Positions 1 through 9,569 are shown, numbered from the stretch's first letter. The stretch is DNA of 64,000 nucleotides from Pedobacter sp. BAL39 (GCF_000170795.1 NZ_ABCM01000015.1:62001-126000), one strand, 5' to 3'. A program made the numbers and translations. Notes: generated by a model not told the origin, from the letters alone.

Positions 1-1
1 C

Positions 2-121
2 ATCTACCTCAATGCGCAGCTGGATGCGATGCCATTATATGCTAAATTCGGTTTTCAGTCAGAAGGAGAGCAGTTTGAAGAAGCCGGAATACAGCACTTC
101 AAAATGGTTAAAAAAGCTTAA
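2..121 (+). CDS. GNAT-family N-acetyltransferase, C-terminal fragment
   Basis: Only the last 39 codons are in the window, in frame from base 2 to the TAA at 119-121. The peptide contains YLNAQLDA, then LYAKFGF and an EAGIQHFKM end, which is the typical C-terminal strand order of GNAT acetyltransferases; the wording is closest to the ElaA/YjcF type. These enzymes move an acetyl group from acetyl-CoA to an amine; the substrate cannot be told from this fragment. Its stop codon shares the four bases TTAA with the stop of the convergent HMG-CoA lyase gene, so there is no room for a terminator between them. Confidence 0.75.
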   Translation: MYLNAQLDAMPLYAKFGFQSEGEQFEEAGIQHFKMVKKA

Positions 122-1029
122 AGGAATACCCTTGAGGAGTAGGCGAGGGCCTCCTGCCATCGCGTGATGTTGAGCTGCATTGCAGCTCCTTTACCATTCA
201 GATACTGGATCAGCTCTTCGGTGGCCAGGTTGCCGGTGAGGTCATCGGCAGCCATAGGGCAACCTCCATATCCCTTTATGGCACTGTCGAATCGCCTGCA
301 GCCCAGTTCGTAGGCAGCGTCAATCTTCTCCAGTCTTGTTTCGGGGGTGCTGTGCAGGTGCAGTCCGATTTCTACTTGCGGATGATGCCTGAAGACCTCA
401 AATAACACTGGTACCAATGACCTGATCTTCTCCGGACTGGAAACGCCGGTCGTGTCAGAAAGTGATAGTATGGTCACACCCGCTTCAACTAGCTTTCCTG
501 CCCAATCTGTAACAATAGCAGGGCTCCACTCATCGCCATAGGGATTTCCGAATCCCATAGACAGATAAACTACTGCTTCCTTGTTTGCCCGGTCACAAAT
601 CTCCAGCATCTGCTTTACGGTATCAAAAGACTGTGTTATTGAAGCGTTTGTATTGCGTTGCTGGAAGGTCTCAGAGATTGAGAAAGGAAAACCTAGGTAA
701 GTGATCTCCTGGTGCGTTGCCGCCTCCTGAACACCCTTTAAATTGGCTACAATGGCCAGGAGTTTACTGCTGGTATCGTTGAGCTCGAGCTTGGAGAGTA
801 CCTCGGCAGTGTCACGCAGTTGAGGGATGGCCTTGGGCGAAACAAAACTGCCGAAGTCAATGGTGTCAAAACCTACCTTCAGCAATTTGTTGAGGTAGGC
901 GACTTTAATGTCGGTATCAATAAAATTATGGATACCCTGCATCGCATCACGGGGGCATTCAATAATTTTAACAGCAGGATTTTCTGCGGAAGAACCAGGG
1001 TTGACCTTATTCGATGGTGCGTTGCTCAT
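118..1029 (-). CDS. Hydroxymethylglutaryl-CoA lyase
   Basis: This 303-residue protein has the length and motifs of HMG-CoA lyase, which splits HMG-CoA into acetoacetate and acetyl-CoA in leucine catabolism. ECPRDAMQG (about 24-32) carries the catalytic Arg and a metal-binding Asp at the first TIM-barrel strand. HLHST (about 224-228) carries the two metal-binding His. GGCPMA (about 255-260) holds the signature Cys, followed by TGNLATE. The first 20 residues are a low-complexity lead before the barrel. The start overlaps the 3' end of ndh by 23 bases, so the two are probably co-transcribed. Related DRE-TIM enzymes (citramalate or isopropylmalate synthases) are longer, so the lyase call is firm. 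Confidence 0.9.
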   Translation of the reverse strand: MSNAPSNKVNPGSSAENPAVKIIECPRDAMQGIHNFIDTDIKVAYLNKLLKVGFDTIDFGSFVSPKAIPQLRDTAEVLSKLELNDTSSKLLAIVANLKGVQEAATHQEITYLGFPFSISETFQQRNTNASITQSFDTVKQMLEICDRANKEAVVYLSMGFGNPYGDEWSPAIVTDWAGKLVEAGVTILSLSDTTGVSSPEKIRSLVPVLFEVFRHHPQVEIGLHLHSTPETRLEKIDAAYELGCRRFDSAIKGYGGCPMAADDLTGNLATEELIQYLNGKGAAMQLNITRWQEALAYSSRVFL

Positions 1030-2311
1030 TTAACTTTTCTTTAACGTAAGGGCGGATGATTAAACGGGTGCCGCGGTCGTAGCTGAAGTAGCTCCATACC
1101 CAGTTGACAAACACTACCAGTTTATTCCTGAATCCTACCAGGGTCATCAAATGTACAAACATCCAGGTAAACCACGCGAATACGCCCTGAAATCTGATTT
1201 TATGGAGGTCTACTACGGCGCGGTTACGTCCAACGGTAGCCATAGATCCTTTATCGCGATATTTAAAATTCTCCGTAGGTTTGTTTTCCATAATCTTCAT
1301 CAGGTTTTCTGCAAGCAGTTTTCCCTGCTGAATGGCTGTCGGTGCTACTCCGGGATGTCCGTTCGGAAACTCTTCAGTGATCATTGCAGAGACATCGCCG
1401 ATGGCGTATATATTGTGATAACCATCTACACGGCTGATCTCATTTACCTTTAAGCGGTTGCCTCTGACTACTACCGCAGGGTCCATGCCCTCAGGAATGA
1501 CGCCCTTAACGCCGGCAGACCAAATCACATTTGATGCAGGAATATCGGCTTTGTCGCCCAGTTTAAGGATCTTACCGTCATAGCCAAGCACACGTGTGTT
1601 CGTCATCACAGTCACGCCAAGTTCCTTCAGGAAGTCCATCGCCTTCTTCGAGGCCTGATCGGACATGACGCCCAGCACCTCCGGCGATCCCTCCACCAGG
1701 TAGATGTTCACAAGGTCAATATTGAGCTCTGGATAGTCATTTTTAAGGATGTGTTTTTTGAGCTCCGCGATTGCACCTGCAGTTTCTACGCCGGTTGGAC
1801 CACCACCCACGACCACGAAGTTGAGCAGTTGCTTTAGCGTCTGCGGATCTTCCTCGATCTGTGCAAGTTCCAGGTTCTGTAAAAAGAGGCTGCGTAGGTT
1901 CAGGGCCTCGGGAATCGACTTCATCGGCATGGCGTTGGCCTGTATTTCCTGCTGTCCGAAAAAATTGCTGGTAGAACCGGTCGCCAGCACAAGGTGGTCG
2001 TACTCCATTGTTCCTATGCTGGTACGGATGCAGTTTCTTTGGGTGTCCACGGCAAGGAGCTCTGCGACTCTGAAGGTCAGGTTCCGCTGTCCTTTAAAAA
2101 TCTTGCGTAATGGAAAGGCGATGGATTCCGCCTCAAGTCCGCCGGTCGCCACCTGGTAGAGCAGGGGCTGGAATGTGTGGTAGTTGTGTTTGTCTACCAT
2201 GACGACGTCTATGTCCTGATGTCTGAGTTTTTTTGCCAGCTCTATTCCACCAAATCCGCCTCCTACAATAATCACTCTGGCTCTGGAACCTTTCGGGAAG
2301 TTTTGATCCAT
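1007..2311 (-). CDS. ndh: Type II NADH:quinone oxidoreductase (NDH-2)
   Basis: A 434-residue flavoprotein that passes electrons from NADH to quinone at the inner face of the cytoplasmic membrane without pumping ions. GGGFGG (17-22) is the FAD dinucleotide fold and GGGPTG (169-174) the NADH fold; AIGDVSAM is the second FAD motif. The last 60 residues contain an aromatic amphipathic stretch (FAWFTWMFVHLM) expected to hold the enzyme on the membrane. I chose the ATG at 2309-2311 because the reading frame before it has no family similarity and a -7 promoter box lies just upstream. It overlaps the HMG-CoA lyase gene by 23 bases. Confidence 0.9.
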   Translation of the reverse strand: MDQNFPKGSRARVIIVGGGFGGIELAKKLRHQDIDVVMVDKHNYHTFQPLLYQVATGGLEAESIAFPLRKIFKGQRNLTFRVAELLAVDTQRNCIRTSIGTMEYDHLVLATGSTSNFFGQQEIQANAMPMKSIPEALNLRSLFLQNLELAQIEEDPQTLKQLLNFVVVGGGPTGVETAGAIAELKKHILKNDYPELNIDLVNIYLVEGSPEVLGVMSDQASKKAMDFLKELGVTVMTNTRVLGYDGKILKLGDKADIPASNVIWSAGVKGVIPEGMDPAVVVRGNRLKVNEISRVDGYHNIYAIGDVSAMITEEFPNGHPGVAPTAIQQGKLLAENLMKIMENKPTENFKYRDKGSMATVGRNRAVVDLHKIRFQGVFAWFTWMFVHLMTLVGFRNKLVVFVNWVWSYFSYDRGTRLIIRPYVKEKLNEQRTIE

Positions 2312-2325
2312 AACTATTCGTTTTT

Positions 2326-2333
2326 CAAATATA
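2326..2333 (-). promoter_or_regulatory. Bacteroidota -7 box (TATATTTG) for ndh
   Basis: Read on the minus strand this is TATATTTG, a full match to TAnnTTTG, 15 bases before the chosen ndh start. No -33 TTTG at the usual distance is visible. Confidence 0.5.
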
Positions 2334-2345
2334 CATAACAAACAA

Positions 2346-2370
2346 AAAGGCACCCAAAAAGGGTGCCTTT
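2346..2370 (-). terminator. Rho-independent terminator after secDF
   Basis: A perfect 10-bp stem (AAAGGCACCC with GGGTGCCTTT) and 5-base loop, followed on the minus strand by a T-rich run. It lies 22 bases past the secDF stop and just before the ndh promoter, so it separates the two genes. Confidence 0.85.
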
Positions 2371-2392
2371 CATTTATAATATGTTCGTCAAC

Positions 2393-5356
2393 TTATTTTT
2401 TCTTACCCAGATCGATTACGATAGGGGTAGAAATACATAGTGACGAGTAAGTACCGATGATACGTCCGATCAACAGGGCGAAGATAAATCCTCTGATGCT
2501 GGCACCTCCGAAGATGAAGATCACCAATAATACAAAGAATACTGTCAATGAAGTCAGGATGGTACGGCTTAAGGTACTGTTCAAGGCAAAGTTGATCAAT
2601 GTATTGCGGGCTTCGCCATGTGTATCTTCTTTACCGCTCTCTGCAAGTTTCTCACGGATACGGTCAAACACAACTACTGTCTCCGTCATGGTATAACCCA
2701 TTACCGTCAGGATCGCAGCGATGAAATCCTGTCCGATCTCCAAAGAGAATGGAAGTACGCCATCCAGGATGGTGTAGAATGAAAGTACCAGTAATACGTC
2801 GTGGAATAAGGCGATTACCGCACCAAGACCGTAGTTCAGTTTCTTAAACCTCACAACGATGTAGATGAACATCACTAAGCAGGAGAACAAGATTGCACCG
2901 TAAGCACCGTAAACGATGTCACTCGCAATGATTGGTCCTACCTTCTCATTACTTTCAATGGTATATTTTACGCCAGTTTTTTCCAATCCGCTTTTCAGGG
3001 CATCTTCCACCAGTTTGTCGGCAGTAGTCTCCTGATCAGTGATGTGGTAAGTAGTGGTGATTTTTAATTCATTGTTTGCACCAGCAGTTTTAACGATGGT
3101 TTCTGACTCTGTAAAAACGCCGTCAAGCTTTGCTTTTACATCTTCAGTCTCCATGTCTTTATCGAAGTGAACGATATAGGTTCTTCCTCCTTTAAAGTCG
3201 ATACCCAGGTTCAGTCCGCCATTTTTGAAATAGAAGATGAAACCAAGAACGATGATTATTGATGAAATGGTGTAATATACTTTTCTGTGTCCAACAAAGT
3301 TGAAGGCCATGTTTTTGAATGCATGGATTGTCATTTTGTTACCGAAAGTGATGTCAGATTTTCTCTCAATCAGGTAATCAAATACCAGACGGGAGATCAA
3401 TACTGCGCAGAACAGTGAGGAAAGGATACCGATACAAAGTGTCGTTGCAAAACCCTGCACAGGTCCTGAACCGAAGATGTAAAGGATCACACCCAATACC
3501 AATACTGTTACGTTGGAGTCAATGATGGACGACATCGCATGTTTAAATCCTTCTTTGATCGCCAACGGTGTAGGTTTACCCAGGGTAAGCTCTTCACGCA
3601 CACGTTCGAAGATCAGGATGTTCGCATCCACCGATAAACCGATAACGAGTACGATACCTGCGATACCAGGCAATGTCAGTACGGCGCCCAGTGAAACCAG
3701 GATACCCATGATGAAGAATAAGTTGATCACCAATGCAAGGTTAGCTACCCATCCGGCTTTGTTGTAGTACAGCGCCATGAAGATGAGGATCACGACAAAC
3801 GCAAGGACGAATGAAAGTAAACCATTGTGAATCGCTTCCTGACCCAGTGATGGACCGACAACGAACTCACCAACGATTCTTGCAGGTGCAGGAAGCTGAC
3901 CAGCTTTAAGGATGTTGGCCAAATCCTGTGTATCATTTACAGTGAAGCTACCAGTGATGGAAGAGATACCGTTAGGGATTTCATTTTGAACAGTAGGCGC
4001 AGAGTACACCATGTTGTCCAGAACAATAGCGATTGCTTTTTTATTGCTCGCATCAGCAGATGCTGCAGCAGTAATGCCTTTCCACTTCGCAGCGCCGTCG
4101 CCGGTCATGTACATCGTTACTTCCGGGCGACCTTTCTGATCGTAGTCCGCACGTGCATTGCTGATCGCAGCACCACCAAGATCGGGTTTACCATCAGTAG
4201 AGGTTACCTTGATGGCATACAATTCGAAAATCTTAGCTCCGCCGGCAACACCCGTTTCCATTGGTTTAACACCCCACATGAATTTGAAGCTGTGTGGAAT
4301 GATCGATGCGATCTCCGGTCTTGCGAAGAAAGCGTTCACCTTAGCCGTATCTTTTTGCGCTACCCATCCAACAACCGGACCCGGACGCAATGAAGTCTGT
4401 CCGTTTTCAGCCTGATAAGTAGGGATGTTCAATACAGCGAACAATGGGTTGGATTTTGCAAGCTCCTGAGTTTTTACAGCAGCAGAATCTTTGCTGTCTG
4501 TAGATTTCGCCAGGCCGGCAAGTTTACTTTCAGATTTTGCAGCAGTGTCAGTTCCGGCAGCAGCAGTAGCAGCAGGTGCAGTAACTTTTAATACTGAAGC
4601 CAACGTTTTGTTGATGTTCTCCATGGTAGAGTACACCTCTTCGTTGTTGTATACCTGCCAGAACTGTAATTCTGCAGATCCTTGTAATAATTTATGAACC
4701 CTTTCTTTGTCCTGCACACCTGGCATCTCGATCAGGATGCGGTTGGTACCTTCCTGTTTCTGCATGTTCGGGCTTACGACACCGAAACCATCGATACGGC
4801 TTCTGATGATGGTGAACGAACGGTCGATTGCGGTGTTGGCATGTCCTGAAAGGAATGTCTTTACTTCTGCATTGGTTGCATTTGGTTTTAATAACGATGC
4901 GTTGTCCTGATTAGCGAAGAAGTCTGCCAGTTTACCATTCGGCGAAAGTTTTTCATATTCCGAAACAAACAAAGCCATGAAGTCTTTACCTCCGGCGTTT
5001 AATTTTGTTTGTGCTTCCGACAGTGCTTTGTTGAAGTTAACATCATCGGTATTTCCTGCCAGTGATTTTACCAGCTCACCCAACGAGATCTCCATCGTTA
5101 CGTTCATACCGCCCTTAAGGTCAAGCCCCAGGTTGATTTCTTTGCCTTTACAGAACGCATACGTATATCCAAATACAGGATACACTTGAACTGTAGCCAT
5201 GGAATCCAGATAAGCCTTTTCTTTGGCCGGATCTCCCTTAGCGTAAGTCTTTGCGTCTTTTTCAACCTTCGAAGTGACGAAGTTGAAAGAGAGAGAATAC
5301 ACACAGACAATACCTAATAGTATTGCCATAAATTTAATAAAACCTTTACCCTGCAT
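2393..5356 (-). CDS. secDF: SecDF fusion, protein translocase accessory subunit
   Basis: A 987-residue fusion of SecD and SecF, the proton-driven membrane proteins that pull proteins through SecYEG on the outer side. The SecD half begins with a membrane segment (about 7-27) and LGLDLKGGMNV; its large extracytoplasmic domain carries an Ala/Thr/Ser/Lys-rich insert (about 258-300). GLSVDANILIFERVREEL marks SecD TM4. The SecF half starts near residue 650 with LGIDFKGGRTYIVHF and has the matching TMTETVVVFDRIREKL. E. coli has two separate genes; the single-chain form is usual in Bacteroidota. A -7 box lies about 50 bases upstream and a strong terminator follows. Confidence 0.95.
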   Translation of the reverse strand: MQGKGFIKFMAILLGIVCVYSLSFNFVTSKVEKDAKTYAKGDPAKEKAYLDSMATVQVYPVFGYTYAFCKGKEINLGLDLKGGMNVTMEISLGELVKSLAGNTDDVNFNKALSEAQTKLNAGGKDFMALFVSEYEKLSPNGKLADFFANQDNASLLKPNATNAEVKTFLSGHANTAIDRSFTIIRSRIDGFGVVSPNMQKQEGTNRILIEMPGVQDKERVHKLLQGSAELQFWQVYNNEEVYSTMENINKTLASVLKVTAPAATAAAGTDTAAKSESKLAGLAKSTDSKDSAAVKTQELAKSNPLFAVLNIPTYQAENGQTSLRPGPVVGWVAQKDTAKVNAFFARPEIASIIPHSFKFMWGVKPMETGVAGGAKIFELYAIKVTSTDGKPDLGGAAISNARADYDQKGRPEVTMYMTGDGAAKWKGITAAASADASNKKAIAIVLDNMVYSAPTVQNEIPNGISSITGSFTVNDTQDLANILKAGQLPAPARIVGEFVVGPSLGQEAIHNGLLSFVLAFVVILIFMALYYNKAGWVANLALVINLFFIMGILVSLGAVLTLPGIAGIVLVIGLSVDANILIFERVREELTLGKPTPLAIKEGFKHAMSSIIDSNVTVLVLGVILYIFGSGPVQGFATTLCIGILSSLFCAVLISRLVFDYLIERKSDITFGNKMTIHAFKNMAFNFVGHRKVYYTISSIIIVLGFIFYFKNGGLNLGIDFKGGRTYIVHFDKDMETEDVKAKLDGVFTESETIVKTAGANNELKITTTYHITDQETTADKLVEDALKSGLEKTGVKYTIESNEKVGPIIASDIVYGAYGAILFSCLVMFIYIVVRFKKLNYGLGAVIALFHDVLLVLSFYTILDGVLPFSLEIGQDFIAAILTVMGYTMTETVVVFDRIREKLAESGKEDTHGEARNTLINFALNSTLSRTILTSLTVFFVLLVIFIFGGASIRGFIFALLIGRIIGTYSSLCISTPIVIDLGKKK

Positions 5357-5407
5357 TTGTTTTGTAATTATTAGTCTATATAGCTATATATTTTTTTAAC
5401 AAGTCGG

Positions 5408-5415
5408 CAAATCTA
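5408..5415 (-). promoter_or_regulatory. Bacteroidota -7 box (TAGATTTG) for secDF
   Basis: Full match to TAnnTTTG on the minus strand, 52 bases before the secDF ATG, in an A/T-rich leader. No clear -33 element. Confidence 0.45.
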
Positions 5416-5469
5416 ATTATTTTTTTAAATAATAGGCCACCTTATTAAAGTTTTTATTAGGGGGCTCAA

Positions 5470-5955
5470 CTATTTACGTTCGAACGTGATAAATGTATAA
5501 GCCACCGTATTTTTTTCATCTGGAAGGTGCGCTTCCCTATGAGTTTCGAGCCATTCTTCCTCACTAAATTCCGGAAAGAATGTGTCGGCCTCATAGCTGC
5601 CCTCCACCTGGGTGACATACAGCCTGTTTGCAAGTGGGAGCGCGTGTTTGTAAAGTTCGGCACCACCAATCACAAAAACCTCTTTTTCCTCCATGCAAAG
5701 TGCAATGGCTTCAGTTAAGCTGGTGAGTACTTCCGCGCCCGGAATCTCCAGTGCCGCATTTCTTGTAATCACAATATTACGTCTGTTGGGTAACGGTCTT
5801 CCTATAGAGTCGTAGGTTTTTCTGCCCATGATGATGGTATGTCCTGTGGTTGTGTTTTTAAAAAACTTCAGGTCTGCCGGCAGGTGCCACAGCAGCTGAT
5901 TGTCCCTGCCGATGCCATGGTCTTCAGCAAGTGCTACAATGATGGAGACGATCAT
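5470..5955 (-). CDS. folA: Dihydrofolate reductase
   Basis: A 161-residue DHFR, the usual bacterial length, reducing dihydrofolate to tetrahydrofolate with NADPH. The N-terminus reads [26 protein letters not shown], here quoted in two parts: [16 protein letters not shown] contains the Met20-loop region and the substrate-binding Asp. [16 protein letters not shown] and FVIGGAELY are the NADPH-binding motifs. Its start overlaps the thyA stop by four bases (ATGA), so the genes are translationally coupled: thymidylate synthase makes the dihydrofolate this enzyme recycles. Confidence 0.95.
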   Translation of the reverse strand: MIVSIIVALAEDHGIGRDNQLLWHLPADLKFFKNTTTGHTIIMGRKTYDSIGRPLPNRRNIVITRNAALEIPGAEVLTSLTEAIALCMEEKEVFVIGGAELYKHALPLANRLYVTQVEGSYEADTFFPEFSEEEWLETHREAHLPDEKNTVAYTFITFERK

Positions 5956-6746
5956 ACGGCAACAGCACCTTTAATGTGCGGATGAGGATCGTATCCTTTC
6001 AGCGTGAAATCTTCAAATTTAAAGTCGAGCAGGTTTTTAACCTCTGGGTTGATCTCCATCACCGGTAAGGGTCTGATGTCTCTGCTGAGCTGCAGTTTGG
6101 CTTGCTCGATGTGGTTGTTGTAAAGGTGGGCGTCGCCGAAAGTATGGATAAAGTCGCCATACTCCAACCCGCATACCTGTGCCACCATCATGGTGAGCAA
6201 TGCATAAGAAGCAATGTTGAAAGGGACGCCCAGGAAGATGTCTGCACTGCGCTGGTACAGCTGGCAGCTCAGCTTGCCGTCGGCCACATAAAACTGAAAA
6301 AAAGCATGGCAGGGAGGAAGGGCCATCTCCTCAATGTCGGCCACATTCCATGCCGATACAATAATTCTTCTTGAGTCCGGGTTGTTCTTGATGGTATTGA
6401 CAATCTGGCTGATCTGGTCGATGTGCCTGCCGTCAGGAGTTGGCCATGAGCGCCATTGGGATCCGTAAACAGGACCCAGGTTCCCATTTTCATCTGCCCA
6501 TTCATCCCAGATCTTCACGCCGTTGTCTTTCAGGTATTTGATGTTGGTATCCCCGCTTAGAAACCAGATCAGTTCGTGGATGATAGATTTCAGGTGCAGC
6601 TTCTTGGTGGTCACCATCGGGAAACCTTCCTGAAGGTTAAACCGCATCTGGTACCCGAATACACTGATCGTTCCCGTTCCCGTGCGGTCGTGTTTCTGTG
6701 TGCCATGGTCAAGCACATGCTGCATTAAATCTAAATATTGTTTCAT
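5952..6746 (-). CDS. thyA: Thymidylate synthase
   Basis: Exactly 264 residues, the same length as E. coli ThyA. It methylates dUMP to dTMP with methylenetetrahydrofolate. The nucleophile is Cys146 in [18 protein letters not shown] (21-26) is the phosphate-binding Arg loop, and the RRIIVSAWN segment and [13 protein letters not shown] are the conserved substrate-binding parts. It is the first gene of a two-gene operon with folA and diverges from ispE, with a -7 box for each direction in the 148-bp gap. Confidence 0.96.
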   Translation of the reverse strand: MKQYLDLMQHVLDHGTQKHDRTGTGTISVFGYQMRFNLQEGFPMVTTKKLHLKSIIHELIWFLSGDTNIKYLKDNGVKIWDEWADENGNLGPVYGSQWRSWPTPDGRHIDQISQIVNTIKNNPDSRRIIVSAWNVADIEEMALPPCHAFFQFYVADGKLSCQLYQRSADIFLGVPFNIASYALLTMMVAQVCGLEYGDFIHTFGDAHLYNNHIEQAKLQLSRDIRPLPVMEINPEVKNLLDFKFEDFTLKGYDPHPHIKGAVAV

Positions 6747-6774
6747 GTAATTGCGCTTCTTGATTGCTCGCCGT

Positions 6775-6782
6775 CAAAATTA
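6775..6782 (-). promoter_or_regulatory. Bacteroidota -7 box (TAATTTTG) for thyA-folA
   Basis: Full TAnnTTTG match on the minus strand, 28 bases before thyA. A TTTG lies at 6806-6809 (minus strand), 23 bases further, slightly far for a -33 element. Confidence 0.5.
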
Positions 6783-6860
6783 AGCATTTCCGGCTTAAGT
6801 ATCTCCAAATAATACCGGCTATCCTGAAATCATATCGGATGGCATATACATTCGTTTTTG

Positions 6861-6868
6861 TAAGTTTG
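6861..6868 (+). promoter_or_regulatory. Bacteroidota -7 box (TAAGTTTG) for ispE operon
   Basis: Full TAnnTTTG match 26 bases before the ispE ATG. No -33 TTTG at the expected spacing. Confidence 0.5.
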
Positions 6869-6894
6869 CAGCAGATAGACAAAAGAACACACAG

Positions 6895-7698
6895 ATGCTT
6901 GCATTCGCCAATGCCAAAATCAACCTCGGACTGCATGTTACGGAAAAACGTGCCGACGGATATCATAACCTGGAAACGGTTTTTTATCCCGTTAGAGTAT
7001 ATGACGTCATCGAAATCCTCGACGCAACGCATACACATTGTACCATCAGCGGAATTGACATCCCGGGGGATGCGTCAGATAACCTGTGCATGAAGGCCTA
7101 TCAATTGCTTAGCGACGACTTTCAGCTGCCACCCCAGCACATCTGCCTGCTGAAAAATATTCCCATCGGCGCAGGCCTTGGCGGTGGTTCTGCGGATGCG
7201 GCATTCCTGATCCGGCTGCTCAACACAAAATTCAATCTTGGCCTGTCGGATGACAGTATGGAGGATTATGCGCGTCAGCTGGGGGCTGATTGTGCCTTTT
7301 TTATTCGTAACAAGCCTGCCTATGCTGTGGGGAAGGGTGATGAATTTTCTCCGCTGGAGCTCGATCTGTCAGATTATTTCATCGTGCTCGTCAAACCTCC
7401 GTCACATGTGTCTACCGCAGATGCTTATGCAGGCATAAAACCCGCCGCCCCTGTTACATCGGTAAAAGATTTAATACATTTGCCTTTAACTGAGTGGAAG
7501 GCAGTACTGAAGAACGATTTTGAAGATTCCGTATTTGCCAGGTATCCGGAGATCGAAAGCCTGAAGAACAAACTCTATGCATTGGGAGCTGATTATGCAG
7601 CGATGAGCGGCAGCGGATCCTGTGTGTTTGCCATCTTCAGACAACCAGTCAGTCTTCGGGAGCTTGAAATGGACAATAAAGTGTTTTATAACGTTTAA
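6895..7698 (+). CDS. ispE: 4-diphosphocytidyl-2-C-methyl-D-erythritol kinase
   Basis: A 267-residue GHMP kinase of the non-mevalonate isoprenoid pathway that phosphorylates CDP-methylerythritol at the 2-position. The N-terminal ANAKINLGLHVTEKRADGYH is the substrate-binding signature, PIGAGLGGGSADAAF is the GHMP ATP loop, and MSGSGSCVFAIF is the C-terminal GHMP motif. It starts an apparent operon: osmC follows after 5 bases and metZ 8 bases later. Presence of ispE shows the cell uses the MEP route. Confidence 0.93.
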   Translation: MLAFANAKINLGLHVTEKRADGYHNLETVFYPVRVYDVIEILDATHTHCTISGIDIPGDASDNLCMKAYQLLSDDFQLPPQHICLLKNIPIGAGLGGGSADAAFLIRLLNTKFNLGLSDDSMEDYARQLGADCAFFIRNKPAYAVGKGDEFSPLELDLSDYFIVLVKPPSHVSTADAYAGIKPAAPVTSVKDLIHLPLTEWKAVLKNDFEDSVFARYPEIESLKNKLYALGADYAAMSGSGSCVFAIFRQPVSLRELEMDNKVFYNV

Positions 7699-7703
7699 GG
7701 AAT

Positions 7704-8117
7704 ATGGAAATCAACCTGATTAGAAAAAACGATAAATTTAATTTTGAGGCCGAAAATAGTACCGGATTCAAAGTGGAACTCGATGCAAAAGCGGAGATCG
7801 GTGGAGAGGGTAAAGGCTTCAGGCCGATGGAAATGCTGCTGATCGGCCTGGGCGGATGCAGTGGCATAGACATGGTCAATGTACTCACAAAGCAAAAAGA
7901 ACCTCTTGATGATGTGAAGATCCGCATCAATGCCAGCAGAAGAGATGAGGAGATGCCTCCGATATTTGATGTCATTGACATTCACTTTGACCTTTATGGT
8001 GCGCTGAACCAACAAAAGGTGGAAAGGGCACTGAACCTTACTTTTGAGAAGTACTGCTCCGTATCCAACATCATCAGCCGCTCGGCGACCATCAATTTTA
8101 CATACACCATTCACTAG
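7704..8117 (+). CDS. OsmC/Ohr-family protein
   Basis: A 137-residue OsmC-fold protein. Two Cys fit the redox pair of this family: GLGGCSGIDMVNVL in the middle and KYCSVSNIISRSA near the end. OsmC/Ohr members reduce organic hydroperoxides with thiols; the YhfA-like subgroup, which this short form resembles, has no firmly assigned substrate. It is embedded between ispE (5-base gap) and metZ (8-base gap), so it is co-transcribed with them. The family call is clear, the exact role is not. Confidence 0.85.
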   Translation: MEINLIRKNDKFNFEAENSTGFKVELDAKAEIGGEGKGFRPMEMLLIGLGGCSGIDMVNVLTKQKEPLDDVKIRINASRRDEEMPPIFDVIDIHFDLYGALNQQKVERALNLTFEKYCSVSNIISRSATINFTYTIH

Positions 8118-8125
8118 ATATTACA

Positions 8126-9292
8126 ATGCAAGAAGAGAATTTCGAAACCCTGGCCATCCGTTTGCAAGCCGAGAGAACCCATTTTAAAGAGCATTCTGTA
8201 CCCCTGTACCTCACTTCGAGTTACAAGTTTGACGATGCGGAAGAAATGAGGGCGCTGTTTGCCAATGAGAAAGAAGGGAATGTTTACAGCAGGTACGCAA
8301 ATCCGAACACGTCGGAGCTGATCGACAAGATGGCCATCCTGGAAGGAGCGGAGTCAGGTTGGGTAACGGCAACAGGTATGGCTGCAATCTTTACCACCTT
8401 TGCAGCTTTTCTAAAGTCGGGCGACCATGTCCTGTCCAGTCGCTCGGTATTCGGTTCTACACACCAGCTGCTCAACGGCATCTTCCCGAAATGGGGGATT
8501 TCCTATACCTATGCGGACCTGGACCAGCCCTCACAATGGGAAAATGGCATCCAGGAAAATACAAGGATGATTTTTGTGGAAACACCATCAAACCCTGGAA
8601 TAGACATCATCGACCTGGAGTGGTTGGCAAAGCTGGCGCAGAAGCACAATGTGCTGATGGTGGTCGACAACTGTTTTGCAACACCTTACCTGCAGCAGCC
8701 GATCAAACTTGGCGCGGATATCTCGATCCACTCGGCAACGAAATTTATTGACGGACAGGGCCGTACACTTGGCGGCGTGATCCTGGGATCTCAGAAGCTG
8801 ATTGCGGAGATCGAAGCTTTCGCAAGGCATAGCGGACCTGCAATGTCGCCTTTCAATGCATGGTTGCTCTCTAAAAGTCTGGAGACGCTTGCGGTGCGTA
8901 TGGACAGACATTGCGAAAATGCGCTGAAGGTAGCGCAGTTCCTGGAGGCACAGGAAAAGGTAAAAAAGGTGATGTATCCTTTTCTTCCTTCTCATCCTCA
9001 GTATGAAATCGCTAAGAAACAAATGAAACAGGGTGGAGGTATTGTAACCCTTACCATCGATGGTGGTGCTGAGGCTGCAGGCGCCTTCATGGATAAATTG
9101 AAGATGTTCTCGATTTCGGCAAACTTGGGTGATACCCGGTCTATTGCGACGCATCCTGCAACCAGTACCCATTCCAAGTTGACGGAAGAGGAAAGGCTGC
9201 AGGTGGGTGTGGAACAGGGCACCATCCGTTTATCCATCGGACTGGAGCATATCGACGACATCATCGCCGACATCCGTCAGGCACTCAGCTAA
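8126..9292 (+). CDS. metZ: O-succinylhomoserine sulfhydrylase (Cys/Met PLP enzyme)
   Basis: A 388-residue PLP enzyme of the Cys/Met metabolism family. The PLP Schiff-base Lys is K206 in HSATKFIDGQGR; SRYANPNTSELIDKMA and GMAAIFTTF are conserved cofactor/substrate segments, and the C-terminus has the SLGDTRS-like stretch (here NLGDTRSIATHPATSTHS). The FIDGQGR wording after the Lys is typical of MetZ, which joins O-succinylhomoserine with sulfide to give homocysteine; cystathionine gamma-synthase is the main alternative. Last gene of the ispE operon. Its end overlaps the convergent LapA-like gene by 8 bases. Confidence 0.87.
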   Translation: MQEENFETLAIRLQAERTHFKEHSVPLYLTSSYKFDDAEEMRALFANEKEGNVYSRYANPNTSELIDKMAILEGAESGWVTATGMAAIFTTFAAFLKSGDHVLSSRSVFGSTHQLLNGIFPKWGISYTYADLDQPSQWENGIQENTRMIFVETPSNPGIDIIDLEWLAKLAQKHNVLMVVDNCFATPYLQQPIKLGADISIHSATKFIDGQGRTLGGVILGSQKLIAEIEAFARHSGPAMSPFNAWLLSKSLETLAVRMDRHCENALKVAQFLEAQEKVKKVMYPFLPSHPQYEIAKKQMKQGGGIVTLTIDGGAEAAGAFMDKLKMFSISANLGDTRSIATHPATSTHSKLTEEERLQVGVEQGTIRLSIGLEHIDDIIADIRQALS

Positions 9293-9566
9293 TGTAATCG
9301 CGATCTTCATCGCTCAACTGTTTATTCCGGTCCCCGGGCTCATCCCGGGGATCAAATTTTGGGTCATAGGTACCCACTGTCACTTTGGGCCTTCCTGCCC
9401 AGTATCCCAGTATAAATCCCACAAAAGTACACACCCCAATCACGACGAGCTTGGAGATTTTCTGTTCCACGAAAATGAAATCGAAATCTACAGCGTCGGT
9501 ATTCATCATCAGGAAAATGGTGATGAGCACGGTGAAGGCAATGATAAAAATGGTTTTGGTGCGCAT
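9285..9566 (-). CDS. LapA-domain-like small membrane protein
   Basis: A 93-residue protein with two membrane segments (about 5-22 and 41-59), a short connecting stretch and an acidic, charged cytosolic tail rich in Asp/Arg. Size and layout (a TM segment, IFVEQKISKLVVIGVCTFVG, then a charged tail) match the LapA/DUF1049 proteins, which in E. coli take part in regulating LPS assembly; here the role is unknown. The gene follows the 937-residue peptidase/barrel gene after 3 bases, so the two are likely one transcript. Confidence 0.6.
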   Translation of the reverse strand: MRTKTIFIIAFTVLITIFLMMNTDAVDFDFIFVEQKISKLVVIGVCTFVGFILGYWAGRPKVTVGTYDPKFDPRDEPGDRNKQLSDEDRDYIS

Positions 9567-9569
9567 GAG